Source of the DNA: Mycolicibacterium mucogenicum DSM 44124
GTDB lineage: Bacteria; Actinomycetota; Actinomycetes; Mycobacteriales; Mycobacteriaceae
Direction of reading: 5' to 3'
DNA length: 64,000 bases
Assembly: GCF_005670685.2 (NCBI RefSeq)
Contig: NZ_CP062008.1
Coordinates: forward strand, 2,108,001-2,172,000
Positions 25,955 through 34,800 of the stretch are shown here, piece by piece (position 1 is the stretch's first letter; every line of letters starts with the position of its first letter). The notes below the pieces were generated by a model. The model was not told where the DNA came from and ran no database searches. It worked only from the letters and a program-made list of their open reading frames with translations. A program made the translations under genes and the position numbers.

Positions 25955-27898
25955 CTAGCCTTCTTCACAGTTGGAGGACGTGTGGCAGGCCTTCGGCGGC
26001 GTCGGTGCCACGTCGATCGAGGGGTTGCGATCGAAGAAGCCGACGGGCTTGAGCCAGAAGTTGACGGTGTCGACGGGCATGATCGGCCAGTCTTCGGGGC
26101 GGGTGATGTGGTGGATGCCGAAGACGTACCACAGCACCACGTCGGTGTTCTCGATCGAGCGGTTCGCCTCGGTCCACATCGGCAGGCCGGTGTCTTCCTT
26201 GCTCTGCGTGACGAATTCGCCTGCGGGCCAGCGCTCATCGGGGGAGTTGGGGGTGACCCACACGGTGTGCTCGATGGCCCGGCAGCGCGCCAGGACCGGG
26301 GAGTTCGGATCGAACATGGCGGGGAAGGCGCCGCCGGGCACCAGCTTGTAGGCGGGCGCGGTGCCGATTCCGTTGCGGACGTTGTCGTTGACGACCTTCC
26401 ACGCCCGCTGGGTCTGGAAATTCATGTCCTGCTTGCCCTCGGCCTCGGTGCGCAGCGGGGTGTTGCGCTGGCGCAGCGACAGTCCGTAGGGGTTGTCCGG
26501 TCCCATCGGCTCGATCTCGGTCTCGCTGGCGTACACCGTGTTCTCGGTGCCGTCGACGTCGAGATCGAGGCGGGCGACGAGGAAGTGCTGGTGGTACGGC
26601 GCGTAGGTGCGGTTGTCGACCAGCGTGCCGTGCGGGTGGGCCTGGCCCTCCGGGAAGTTGCTCACCACCATGATTCCCGTTGCGCGGACCTCACATTCGA
26701 TGTTGCCGTCCTGGTAGAAGCGCCAGTAGGTGAGGTACTCGTAGTTGGCGACGGTCACGTGGAACGACACCGTGAGCCGGCGCATGCGGCGCACCTCGGC
26801 GCCGGCGTGGTGGTCGACGTGCTTCCACAGCACGGCGTTGTCTTCTTCGTGGATGCAGATGGCGTTCTTGATGGTGTACGGCTCGCCCTTGCTGTTGTGC
26901 AGCACGGCGTCCAGGTACCGGATCTCACCGAGACAGTCGCAGCCGAGCTCCAGCGAGGTGGTCATGAAGCCGATGCCCCACTCGCCGATGTCGAAAGCCG
27001 TTCGGCGGTAATGGTCGGTGCAGTGGTCGCGGTAGGGGACCATCATCTCGGCGAACGACATCCGGTTGGCCACCGACCGCACATTGCCGTTGTCGTTGTA
27101 GCTCACCGCGTGCAGCGTCATGCCCTCGCGGTAGTTGAACCCGACGCGCAGCGACCAGTTCTGCCACTTCAGCAGATTTCCCTCGAGCGTGAACGAAACG
27201 CCCTCGGGCTGAGTGATGTTCAGTGGCTGCAGCGGCTCCCGGGTGCTGGCCTTGCGGATGCGCTCGGGAATGTGCTGCGGCACATATTCACCCATCATCT
27301 CCGGCCGATCGACGGTGAAGGTGTCCTCGATCTCCAGCAGTTCCATGGTGTTCATGTCGATGACACAGTGGAATCCGTTGACGGGGCCGGCGTAGGGGTT
27401 GGCGCCCTCGGCGGCCCGCACCCAGGTGTCGGTCCAGCCCAGGCGGCGGTCCTTGTACTTCTCCGGCATCACGACGTCGCCGTAGGTCCAGGTGTCCATG
27501 AACACCAGGTCCATGTCGGTGATGCCGCGTTTGGCCAGGGCCGCAATGACTTCCGGGTTCTTGCGCAGAACCTCGTCGGCCTCTTCCCACTCGTCCACGG
27601 TGAAGTTCGGCTGCACGCCCGGGATGTGGTCCCACGACAGCACCAACTCGTCCGTCAACGACACCACGCTCTTGTAGGTGCGGTTGTTCGAGGTGTCGAG
27701 CAGTGTCGCCAGCGCGCGCCGGTCCGGCGCGGTGCCGGTGGCGTCGAACGCGGCCACCTCGACCTTGGCCGGTTCGATCATCTCGACGGAGGTGTACCGC
27801 CAGCCGTCTCCGACGCCGTGCGCGGCCGCGAGAAGCTCGGCGACCTTGGTGAATTCGGCTGCGGTCAGCGGGTCGAGGGGGTGGAAGGTGTCGGGCAT
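25955..27898 (-). CDS. Copper-containing primary amine oxidase
   Basis: A 647-residue quinoprotein. The topaquinone precursor is the Tyr in the NYEY motif near residue 386 (TVANYEYLTYW). The catalytic base Asp lies in YRRTAFDIGEWGIG near 300. Copper His ligands are the HQH pair in YAPYHQHFLVARLD and a C-terminal His in FGIHHITRPEDWP. No signal peptide is seen, so it acts in the cytoplasm. It oxidises a primary amine to an aldehyde, ammonia and hydrogen peroxide. The dehydrogenase upstream points to putrescine as substrate; tyramine, phenethylamine or histamine are possible. No catalase gene is in the operon. Confidence 0.94.
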   Translation of the reverse strand: MPDTFHPLDPLTAAEFTKVAELLAAAHGVGDGWRYTSVEMIEPAKVEVAAFDATGTAPDRRALATLLDTSNNRTYKSVVSLTDELVLSWDHIPGVQPNFTVDEWEEADEVLRKNPEVIAALAKRGITDMDLVFMDTWTYGDVVMPEKYKDRRLGWTDTWVRAAEGANPYAGPVNGFHCVIDMNTMELLEIEDTFTVDRPEMMGEYVPQHIPERIRKASTREPLQPLNITQPEGVSFTLEGNLLKWQNWSLRVGFNYREGMTLHAVSYNDNGNVRSVANRMSFAEMMVPYRDHCTDHYRRTAFDIGEWGIGFMTTSLELGCDCLGEIRYLDAVLHNSKGEPYTIKNAICIHEEDNAVLWKHVDHHAGAEVRRMRRLTVSFHVTVANYEYLTYWRFYQDGNIECEVRATGIMVVSNFPEGQAHPHGTLVDNRTYAPYHQHFLVARLDLDVDGTENTVYASETEIEPMGPDNPYGLSLRQRNTPLRTEAEGKQDMNFQTQRAWKVVNDNVRNGIGTAPAYKLVPGGAFPAMFDPNSPVLARCRAIEHTVWVTPNSPDERWPAGEFVTQSKEDTGLPMWTEANRSIENTDVVLWYVFGIHHITRPEDWPIMPVDTVNFWLKPVGFFDRNPSIDVAPTPPKACHTSSNCEEG

Positions 27899-27955
27899 CG
27901 GTGAAACTCCTGTCGGCAGGGTGAGATTCGAGTCAGCGGGGGAACGAGGGACGGA

Positions 27956-29386
27956 TCAGTCGTGCGAGCTCATGACGTGCTTGATCCGGGTGTAGTCCTC
28001 GACGCCGTAGATCGACAGGTCCTTGCCGTAGCCCGACTGCTTGAAGCCGCCGTGGGGCATCTCGGCGGTCAGCATGATGTGGCAGTTGATCCAGACACAC
28101 CCGAAATCGAGTGCGCGGGTGAACTTCTCGGCCCTGGCGTGATCCTTGGTCCACACGCTGGACGCCAGCGCGAAACGCACGCCGTTGGCGAGTGCGATGG
28201 CCTCTTCGTCGGTCGAGAAGGGCTGCACGGTGATGACGGGGGCGAAGGTCTCCTCCTGGACGATCGCGTCGTCCTGGTGGACGCCGCTGATGATCGTCGG
28301 CTCGAGGTAGAAGCCCTTGTCGCCGAGGCGCTTTCCGCCGGTGACGACGGTGGCGTGCGGCGGCAGATTGTCCAGCTTCTTGATCACGGTGTTGAAGTGG
28401 TTGATGTTGTTCAGCGGCCCGTAGAACGCGTCCGGGTCGTCGGGCAGGCCGGGGCGCAGGTTCTGCGCCGCCGCGGCGAGTGCGGTGACGAACTCGTCGT
28501 GGATGGACTCGTGCACGATCACGCGCGTGGCCGCCGTACAGTCCTGGCCGGCGTTGAAACAGCCGCCCTCGGCGATGCCGGCCGCGGCCTTGGCGATGTC
28601 GACGTCGGGGAAGACCACCACGGGTGCCTTGCCGCCGAGTTCCAGGTGGCTGCGCTTGAGCTGCTTGGCTGCGGATTCCGCCACGGCGATGCCGGCGCGG
28701 ACCGATCCGGTGATCGAAACCAGGCCCGGCACAGGGTGTTCCACCAGGGCGGCGCCGGTCTCGGCGGTGCCCAGGATGACGTTGAGCACGCCGTCGGGCA
28801 GGATGCCCTTGCTCAGCCGCGCGAGGACCAGGGTGCTCTCGGGGGTGGTGTCGCTGGGCTTGAGGACGACGGTGTTGCCGGTGGCCAGGGCGGGGCCGAT
28901 CTTCCAGATCGCCATCAGGAACGGGAAGTTCCATGGTGCCACCTGGCCGACGACACCGATCGGTTCGCGGCGGACGTACGACGTGTAGCCCTCCAGGTAC
29001 TCACCGGCGGACAGGCCGTGCACCATCCGGGCGGCACCGGCGAAGAAGCGGAGCTGGTTCGCGCCGGCGATGGCCTCTTCGGCGTGCACGATGGCCTTGG
29101 GCTGGCCGGTGTTGCGGCACTGGGCCTCGACGATCTCGTCGGCATGTGCCTCGATGGCGTCGGCGAGCTTGAGCAGCGCGGCCTGCCGGTCGCCCGGGGT
29201 GCTGCGGCCCCAGGTCTGGAAGGCACGTTCGGCGGCCGTGACCGCAGCGTCCACATCGGCGCGGTTCGATACCGGCGAGCGTCCGACGACGGCTTCGTCG
29301 ACCGGGCTGATCAGGTCGATCGTTTCCGATGATGACGACGCGACGAATTGCCCGTCAATGTAGTTCTGCAGTGTTTCGATCGACAT
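27956..29386 (-). CDS. Aldehyde dehydrogenase, gamma-aminobutyraldehyde type
   Basis: A 476-residue NAD(P)-dependent dehydrogenase. Cofactor-binding APWNFPFLMAIWKIGPALATG and ITGSVRAGI are present. The base Glu is near residue 249 in LELGGKAPV and the catalytic Cys near 283 in FNAGQDCTAATR, a context typical of aminobutyraldehyde and betaine-aldehyde dehydrogenases (PatD-like). It is the first gene of the amine operon, 57 bp before the amine oxidase, and would turn 4-aminobutanal into GABA. It is divergent from the PucR regulator. The 121-bp region to 29507 contains two GACATTCT copies and is the likely operator region. Confidence 0.92.
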   Translation of the reverse strand: MSIETLQNYIDGQFVASSSSETIDLISPVDEAVVGRSPVSNRADVDAAVTAAERAFQTWGRSTPGDRQAALLKLADAIEAHADEIVEAQCRNTGQPKAIVHAEEAIAGANQLRFFAGAARMVHGLSAGEYLEGYTSYVRREPIGVVGQVAPWNFPFLMAIWKIGPALATGNTVVLKPSDTTPESTLVLARLSKGILPDGVLNVILGTAETGAALVEHPVPGLVSITGSVRAGIAVAESAAKQLKRSHLELGGKAPVVVFPDVDIAKAAAGIAEGGCFNAGQDCTAATRVIVHESIHDEFVTALAAAAQNLRPGLPDDPDAFYGPLNNINHFNTVIKKLDNLPPHATVVTGGKRLGDKGFYLEPTIISGVHQDDAIVQEETFAPVITVQPFSTDEEAIALANGVRFALASSVWTKDHARAEKFTRALDFGCVWINCHIMLTAEMPHGGFKQSGYGKDLSIYGVEDYTRIKHVMSSHD

Positions 29387-29459
29387 CGCGCCGTCCTCGG
29401 GTGAAGTTGGTCAGACAACTGGCTGCACAAGTGTGCGCCAGGACACACACCTGAGCATC

Positions 29460-29516
29460 GGACATTCTCGGGATTTTCTGTGCGGTTTTTCGACATTCTG
29501 TACATTCATGCCGGTG
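29460..29516 (+). promoter_or_regulatory. PucR promoter, leaderless, with repeated GACATTCT
   Basis: GACATTCT occurs at about 29461 and again at about 29492, 31 bp apart, three helical turns. TACATT at 29501-29506 is followed by seven bases and GTG at 29514, the leaderless spacing, which suggests that translation starts at GTG 29514 rather than ATG 29508. The repeated octamer could bind PucR. Confidence 0.5.
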
Positions 29517-31055
29517 ACGGTTCCGGTGCGATGGGTGCTGGACCAAGCCGATCTGCGAATCCGGCTGCGCGGCGGTGCCGGCGGCGTCGGTAGCGAGATC
29601 AGTCTGGTCCTGACCACCGAGTTGGCTGACCCGGCCAAATGGCTGTCCGGTGGGGAGCTGGTGCTGACCACCGGCATCGGCCTGCCGGCGGGGCCTGCGG
29701 ACCGGCGGCACTATCTCCAGCGCCTCCACGAAAGTGGCGTCGCCGGCGTGGGATTCGGTATCGGACTCACCTTCGACGAGGTGCCCGAGGAACTGGTCGC
29801 CGCCGCGGAGGAGCTGGGGCTGCCGCTGCTGGAGATTCCGTTGCGGACGCCGTTCGCGGCCGTCGTGCAGCGCGTCAGCTCACGCATCGCGGCACTGCAG
29901 TACGACGCGGTGCTGCGGGCGTCCCGGGCGCAGCCACGGATCACCCGGGCCGTCGTCAGTGGCGGCCCGCAAGAGGTTGCGGCCGAACTGGGGCGGGCGC
30001 TGCGGGCCAGCGTCGTGGTGCTGGATCCGTCCGGCACGGTGATCGCGTCCCACCCGCGAAATCTCAACGTCACCACCGTCAACCTGGTGCGCGACGCCAT
30101 CGAGCCCGGGGCCGCGTCGGCCGTCGCGGTGCTGGCCGAAGGCGTCACCGTCGCGCAGCAGTCCATCCGCGTCGGTGGCCGCTCGCACGGGGTGCTCGGC
30201 GTGGTCAGTGAAACGGCACTGAGCCCGGTCGATCAGGTGCTGTTGGGCCACGCGAACTCGTTGCTCGCGCTGGATTTCGAGAAACCGGTGCGGTTGAAGG
30301 AAGCGCAGCAGCGACTCAACGAACAGTCGCTGGGCCTCATCCTCACCGGCGAGGCCAACCTGGAGCCGGCCTGGGCGCAGCTGTCTCAGGCCGCCGACCA
30401 CCGGGGCCGCATCAGAGTGCTGGTCGTCCAGGCGGATTCGGACACGGATGCCGACGCGGCCAACCTGCTCAGGAAGGTGAGCGCGGCGATCCACGATCAG
30501 CTGGATCAGGCAGGTCAGTCCGCATTCGTCCATGGCGCCGACAAATGGCTGGCGGTGCTGTTGCCGGGAGCGGAGGCCGACGAGATCGCTGCCGCGCTGG
30601 TGGCGCGGATCGATGCGTCGCTGCGGCGGACCATCCGCCTGGGGCTCAGCGGAATTCAGCCGCTGACCAAACTGGCCGAGGCCGTCGACAACGCCCGGCT
30701 GGCGGCGTCCGTCGCGGAATGCGGCCGGCCTCCGCTCGAATTCTCCGCGCTGGCCGGCAGCGCGCTGCTGGCATTCGGGGAGAGCCGGGACGTGCTGGTT
30801 GCGCTCGGGGCGGCGGTGCTGACCCCGGTTCTCGACCACGACGCGGAGTTCGGCACGGGGCTGCTGACCTCGCTGCGCGCTTTCCTGGAAGCCAACGGCC
30901 ACTGGGAGTCCGCTGCCGCGGCCGTCGGCGTGCACCGACACACCATGCGCAAGCGCATCGAGACCGCCGAGGCGCTGCTCGGAGTCGACCTGGCCGTCGC
31001 CCGGGTCCGCGCCGAACTGCTGCTGGCGATCTTGGCGCGGACGCCGGGCGACTGA
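29514..31055 (+). CDS. PucR-family transcriptional regulator of the amine operon
   Basis: A 513-residue regulator (515 if ATG 29508 is used). The N-terminal PucR domain (about 1-120) has VLDQADLRIRLRGGAG, SGGELVLTTGIGL and ELGLPLLEIPLRTPFA. A GGDEF-like/GAF-like middle follows. The C-terminal PucR-type helix-turn-helix is NGHWESAAAAVGVHRHTMRKRIE. PucR-type proteins control purine, GABA and amine use in actinobacteria. It is divergent from the aldehyde dehydrogenase-amine oxidase operon and probably activates it when its ligand (perhaps putrescine or GABA) is present; the ligand is inference. Confidence 0.88.
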   Translation: MTVPVRWVLDQADLRIRLRGGAGGVGSEISLVLTTELADPAKWLSGGELVLTTGIGLPAGPADRRHYLQRLHESGVAGVGFGIGLTFDEVPEELVAAAEELGLPLLEIPLRTPFAAVVQRVSSRIAALQYDAVLRASRAQPRITRAVVSGGPQEVAAELGRALRASVVVLDPSGTVIASHPRNLNVTTVNLVRDAIEPGAASAVAVLAEGVTVAQQSIRVGGRSHGVLGVVSETALSPVDQVLLGHANSLLALDFEKPVRLKEAQQRLNEQSLGLILTGEANLEPAWAQLSQAADHRGRIRVLVVQADSDTDADAANLLRKVSAAIHDQLDQAGQSAFVHGADKWLAVLLPGAEADEIAAALVARIDASLRRTIRLGLSGIQPLTKLAEAVDNARLAASVAECGRPPLEFSALAGSALLAFGESRDVLVALGAAVLTPVLDHDAEFGTGLLTSLRAFLEANGHWESAAAAVGVHRHTMRKRIETAEALLGVDLAVARVRAELLLAILARTPGD

Positions 31056-31064
31056 GGCGACTGA

Positions 31065-33914
31065 TCAGCCCACCGGCACAGGGGAGTGCTGTTCGGTTGC
31101 GACCACCGCCGTGCGGCGGGGTCGCAGCGGCCACCAGAACCACCGGCCGAGGAGGGCCGCGACCGACGGCGTCATCAATGACCGAACGATCAAGGTGTCG
31201 AACAACAATCCGAGTCCGATGGTCGTACCGGCCTGGCCGATGGAGCTCAGATCGCTGGCCGCCATCGACATCATGGTGAAGGCGAACACCAAACCGGCTG
31301 TGGTGACGACACTGCCGGTCTCGCCCATCGAGCGGATGATGCCGGTTTTCAGTCCCGCGCCGATTTCCTCCTGGAACCGGGAGACCAGCAGCAGGTTGTA
31401 GTCGGACCCGACCGCCAGCAGAATGATCAGCCCGAAAACCGGTGCGATCCAGTTCAACTCGAGGCCAAGCAGGTTCTGCCACACCAGCACCGAGAGCCCG
31501 AACGCCGCACCCAGCGACAGCAGCACGGTGCCGACGATCACCAGCGATGCGACCAGCGCCCGCGTGATCAGCAGCATGACGACGAAGATCAGGGTCAGCG
31601 CGGCGGTACCGACGATCAGCAGGTCGTATTGCGAGCCCGACTGGATGTCGCGATAGATCGCGGCGGTGCCGGCGAGGTAGAACTTGGCGTCGGTGAGGGC
31701 CGATCCCTTCACCGATTGATGCGCGGTCTCGAGTGTCGGCAGGACCGCGGCGATACCGTCCGGGGTGGCCGGGTCCTCGGCGTGCGTGATGATGAAGCGC
31801 GCGGCCTTGCCGTCAGGGGACAGGAACAGCTTGAGACCGCGCTGAAAGTCCGCATTGGCAAAGGCTTCTGGGGGCAGATAGAAGTAGTCGCCGCTACGGG
31901 ATGCGTCGAAGGCCTGGCCCATGGCGCCTGCGGTATCGGTCATGGCGGACATCTGGGTGATCAACCCGGAGAAGCTGCTGTGCAGGGTGAGCAGCGTGCC
32001 GCGCATGGACTCGACCGTCGCGATCATGGGCGGGAACTGCGCCTTCATCTGGGGAAGCAGCGCCACGGTGCTGTCCATGTCGGTGCCCATTGCGGCCATG
32101 TCCGAACTGAAGGTGTCGACGTTGTCGATGGCGTCGAAGACGGATCTTGTTGCCGCGCAGACCGGAATGTCGGTGCAGTGCTGCTCCCAGTAGAAGTAGT
32201 TGCGCAGCGGCCGGGCGAAGTCATCGAAGTCCGCCAGATGATCGCGCAGTTCGCCCATGGTGGTGTGCATCTGGTGTACGTCCGTCGCCAGGTGCTGCGT
32301 GGCGCCACTCATCTGGTCCACCAGCGCCTGCAACCGCTTCATCGGTCCGATCAGGCCACCGAGGTCGTCACTCATCTTCAGGATGTCACCCATCCGGTCC
32401 TTCATGATCTGGAGGTTCTGCTGGATCGGAATGGACTGGGCGCTGACCTGGAAGGGGATGGAGGTGTGTTCGGTCGGCCCGCCGAACGGCCGAGTGATGC
32501 TCTGCACCATCGCGATTCCGGGCAACTTGAAGATGTCCTTGGCCAGCTTGTCCAGGATGATCATGTCGGCGCTGTTGCGCATGTCGTGATCGGTCTCGAC
32601 CATCAGGATGTCGGGGTTCATCGTGGCAGCGCTGAAGTGACGCTCGGCGGCGTCGTATCCGACGTTCGACGGCAGGTCGCGTGGGATGTAGAAGCGGTCG
32701 TCGAAGCTCAGTTTCATGGTGGGCATGAACATGATTCCGACGAGGGCGACGAGGAGGGACGCCACGAAGATCGGCGCCGGCCACCGGACCGTTGCGGTGC
32801 CGATGCGCCGCCAGCCCGTGGTCTTGGCCTTCCGCTTCGGTTCGAGCAGGCCGCGGCGGGTGGCGACCGCCACCACGGCCGGCGCGGCGGTCAATGCGCC
32901 CGCGACGACCACGACGAGCCCCAGCGCGGACGGGATACCCAGCGCCTTGAAGTACGACAGGCGTGCCAGGTGCAGGCACAGCGTCGCGCCCGCGATGGTC
33001 AGGCCGGAGCCCAGGATGATGTGGGCGGTGCCGCGAAACATGTTGTAGTAGGCCGCTTCCGGGTCCTGTCCCGCCTGGCGGGCCTCGTGGTAGCGGCCCA
33101 CCAGGAATATCGCGTAGTCGGTTCCCGCGGCGATGGCCAGCGAGGACAGCATGGCAACCACGAACGTCGAGAAGCTCAGCAGACCGTGATCGCCGAGTAG
33201 CGCGACCAGGCCCCTGGCGGTGCCCATCTCGAACCCGACCATCACCAGGACCAGCGCGACAGTGCTCGCGGAGCGATAGGCCACGGCCAGCATGATGATG
33301 ATGACGACACCCGTCACACCCATCATCGTGAGCATGCTCTTGTCGGCGGCCTCGTTCATGTCGGTGGTCAGCGGCGCCGGCCCGGTGACGTAGACCTTCA
33401 GGCCCGGGGGAGGCGTCTGCCGCTCGACGATTTCCCGCACGCGGTCGACCGATTCATTGCCCAGCGTGCTGCCCTGGTCACCGGCGAGATTCAGCTGGAC
33501 GTAGGCCGCCTTGCCGTCGCGGCTCTGCACGCCCGCCGAGGTCAGCGGATCGCCCCAGACGTCCTGGACGTGCTGCACGTGCTCGGGGTCGGCCCGCAGC
33601 GCCCGCACCAGGCCGTCGTAATAGCGGTGTGCCTCGTCGCCTAGTTTTTGGTCGCCTTCGAGGACGACCATCGCGATGCTGTCGGAATCCGACTCACGGT
33701 ATGTCGCACCGATCTTCTTGGCGGCGATCAACGCTGGTGCGTCCTGCGGCGACATCGTCACCGCGTGTTCTCGAGCCACCGATTCGATCTGCGGTACAAG
33801 CACATTCAGGGCCACGGTCAGCAGCAGCCAGCCGACGATGATCGGCCAGGCGAACCGCCGGATGAACCGCATGTACGCCGGGCGGGTGTCGTGGGCGCTG
33901 TTGTTGCCGCTCAT
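31065..33914 (-). CDS. mmpL: MmpL-family RND transporter
   Basis: A 949-residue inner-membrane exporter with two RND repeats. Helix 1 (IIVGWLLLTVALNVLV) is followed by a large periplasmic loop and helices 2-6, including AIAAGTDYAIFLVGRYHEARQ with the proton-relay Asp-Tyr pair. The second half has a coiled, Met-rich periplasmic domain (about residues 430-700) and helices with VGSDYNLLLVSRFQEEIGAG, the second Asp-Tyr pair. MmpL proteins export lipids or siderophores. The start at 33914 overlaps the mmpS stop (ATGA). The frame extends upstream into mmpS, which is not a real start. The operator boxes upstream tie it to the CsoR-family module. Confidence 0.93.
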   Translation of the reverse strand: MSGNNSAHDTRPAYMRFIRRFAWPIIVGWLLLTVALNVLVPQIESVAREHAVTMSPQDAPALIAAKKIGATYRESDSDSIAMVVLEGDQKLGDEAHRYYDGLVRALRADPEHVQHVQDVWGDPLTSAGVQSRDGKAAYVQLNLAGDQGSTLGNESVDRVREIVERQTPPPGLKVYVTGPAPLTTDMNEAADKSMLTMMGVTGVVIIIMLAVAYRSASTVALVLVMVGFEMGTARGLVALLGDHGLLSFSTFVVAMLSSLAIAAGTDYAIFLVGRYHEARQAGQDPEAAYYNMFRGTAHIILGSGLTIAGATLCLHLARLSYFKALGIPSALGLVVVVAGALTAAPAVVAVATRRGLLEPKRKAKTTGWRRIGTATVRWPAPIFVASLLVALVGIMFMPTMKLSFDDRFYIPRDLPSNVGYDAAERHFSAATMNPDILMVETDHDMRNSADMIILDKLAKDIFKLPGIAMVQSITRPFGGPTEHTSIPFQVSAQSIPIQQNLQIMKDRMGDILKMSDDLGGLIGPMKRLQALVDQMSGATQHLATDVHQMHTTMGELRDHLADFDDFARPLRNYFYWEQHCTDIPVCAATRSVFDAIDNVDTFSSDMAAMGTDMDSTVALLPQMKAQFPPMIATVESMRGTLLTLHSSFSGLITQMSAMTDTAGAMGQAFDASRSGDYFYLPPEAFANADFQRGLKLFLSPDGKAARFIITHAEDPATPDGIAAVLPTLETAHQSVKGSALTDAKFYLAGTAAIYRDIQSGSQYDLLIVGTAALTLIFVVMLLITRALVASLVIVGTVLLSLGAAFGLSVLVWQNLLGLELNWIAPVFGLIILLAVGSDYNLLLVSRFQEEIGAGLKTGIIRSMGETGSVVTTAGLVFAFTMMSMAASDLSSIGQAGTTIGLGLLFDTLIVRSLMTPSVAALLGRWFWWPLRPRRTAVVATEQHSPVPVG

Positions 33915-34342
33915 GCGTTCTTGACCAGACATGAGGTCTGGGCATCTCGCCCGGTGGCGGACTGCTCCTGACGGGCCTCGCCGTCCACGGTGATGCGGCA
34001 ACCGAGCCGGTTGCTGTCGCCCTGCGCCACCACGCTCGCGATCGTGGCCGGCGCGGTCGTGCTGATCTCGACGGTCCACGGCAGGCTGCGGAAACTCGCC
34101 TGCACCGGCTGGGCGTTCTGGTCGAGGTAGTTGACGCTGCCCGCGGTGCCGGTGGGGCCGAAAACCTCATAGACGACGTGCTTGACGTGTGTGGGTGCAA
34201 GTGGCTGGGCACTGCTGCCGGTTGCGGTGAAGATCGGTTCGGAGCCGAACGCGCCACGCAGCTGCGTGACGGCCACCGCGCCCAGCGTGACAGCCGCCGC
34301 GGTCACGGCGGGCACCCAGATTCTCGCCAGGACTGCCGGCAT
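33911..34342 (-). CDS. mmpS: MmpS-family accessory protein
   Basis: A 143-residue membrane-anchored protein. One helix (about residues 9-28, VPAVTAAAVTLGAVAV) leads to a periplasmic domain with HVVYEVFGPTGTAGSVNYLDQNAQPVQ, the MmpS signature, and a C-terminal Cys pair (GCRITVDG and TSCLVKNA) likely to form a disulfide. MmpS proteins work with MmpL transporters. The start at 34342 has AAGGGAG upstream; the longer frame to 34423 lacks one. It is divergent from the Cys-rich gene across 298 bp that hold three CsoR-type boxes. Confidence 0.9.
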   Translation of the reverse strand: MPAVLARIWVPAVTAAAVTLGAVAVTQLRGAFGSEPIFTATGSSAQPLAPTHVKHVVYEVFGPTGTAGSVNYLDQNAQPVQASFRSLPWTVEISTTAPATIASVVAQGDSNRLGCRITVDGEARQEQSATGRDAQTSCLVKNA

Positions 34343-34421
34343 CGTTGTCTCCCTTCGCCGATGGGCCGGTTGTCGCCGGCCCGGAGCAGCCGATAGACCA
34401 CGGCTGCGACTGATCTTGTAC

Positions 34422-34437
34422 ATACCCAGTGGGGTAT
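34422..34437. promoter_or_regulatory. CsoR-type operator box 1
   Basis: ATACCC-AGTG-GGGTAT: perfect inverted 6-bp arms with four bases between. It stands about 80 bp upstream of the mmpS start and probably governs the mmpS-mmpL transcript. It is G/C-tract centred with AT flanks, as in CsoR-family sites. Confidence 0.75.
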
Positions 34438-34458
34438 TGCGTCGAGGCCGAACGTACC

Positions 34459-34474
34459 ATACCCCCTAGGGTAT
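34459..34474. promoter_or_regulatory. CsoR-type operator box 2
   Basis: ATACCC-CCTA-GGGTAT: perfect arms, 37 bp from box 1 centre to centre. It stands between the two divergent promoters and could serve both. Confidence 0.78.
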
Positions 34475-34512
34475 AAACGATGCCGTGAGATGTCCGACAA
34501 GATCACTGGCAC

Positions 34513-34528
34513 ATACCCCAGGGGGCAT
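34513..34528. promoter_or_regulatory. CsoR-type operator box 3
   Basis: ATACCC-CAGG-GGGCAT: one mismatch in the right arm. It is immediately followed by an extended -10 (TGC TATGAA at 34528-34536), so a bound repressor would block the promoter of the Cys-rich protein and flavoprotein genes. Confidence 0.7.
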
Positions 34529-34640
34529 GCTATGAAGGAAGGGTACGAGCCGCGGCGGAGAGTCTGACCGGATCGAATCGCCAAAGAGCGCAACAGCTCA
34601 CCGGCTCGATCGCCCGTGCGGCCACTGAAGGGAGTGAATC

Positions 34641-34796
34641 ATGTGCCAGGCCAAGCGATGTTCGCAATGCGGCAAGACCACCTGGTCGGGCTGTGGGATG
34701 CACGTCGACGCCGTCAAGGCCACGGTACCCGCCGGCCAGTGGTGCGACGGGCACCCCAAATCCGATCGACCGTCCCGTATGAAGTTCTGGAGGTAG
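34641..34796 (+). CDS. 51-residue Cys-rich small protein
   Basis: A small basic protein, MCQAKRCSQCGKTTWSGCG at the start, with Cys at 2, 7, 10, 18 and 35 and His at 21 and 38. The CxxC and later Cys/His could form a small zinc-ribbon or carry persulfide. It ends in SRMKFWR. A GAAGGGAG ribosome binding site precedes the ATG. The GGAGG of the following flavoprotein overlaps its last codons, so the two are one transcript. The 5' leader is about 100 bp and begins at operator box 3. I do not recognise a named family; metal or sulfur handling is inferred from composition and neighbours. Confidence 0.75.
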   Translation: MCQAKRCSQCGKTTWSGCGMHVDAVKATVPAGQWCDGHPKSDRPSRMKFWR

Positions 34797-34800
34797 GAAC

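Noticed and set aside
33915..34079. N-terminal extension of mmpL
   Set aside because: It overlaps mmpS in another frame; the ATGA overlap at 33911-33914 is the normal mmpS-mmpL junction.
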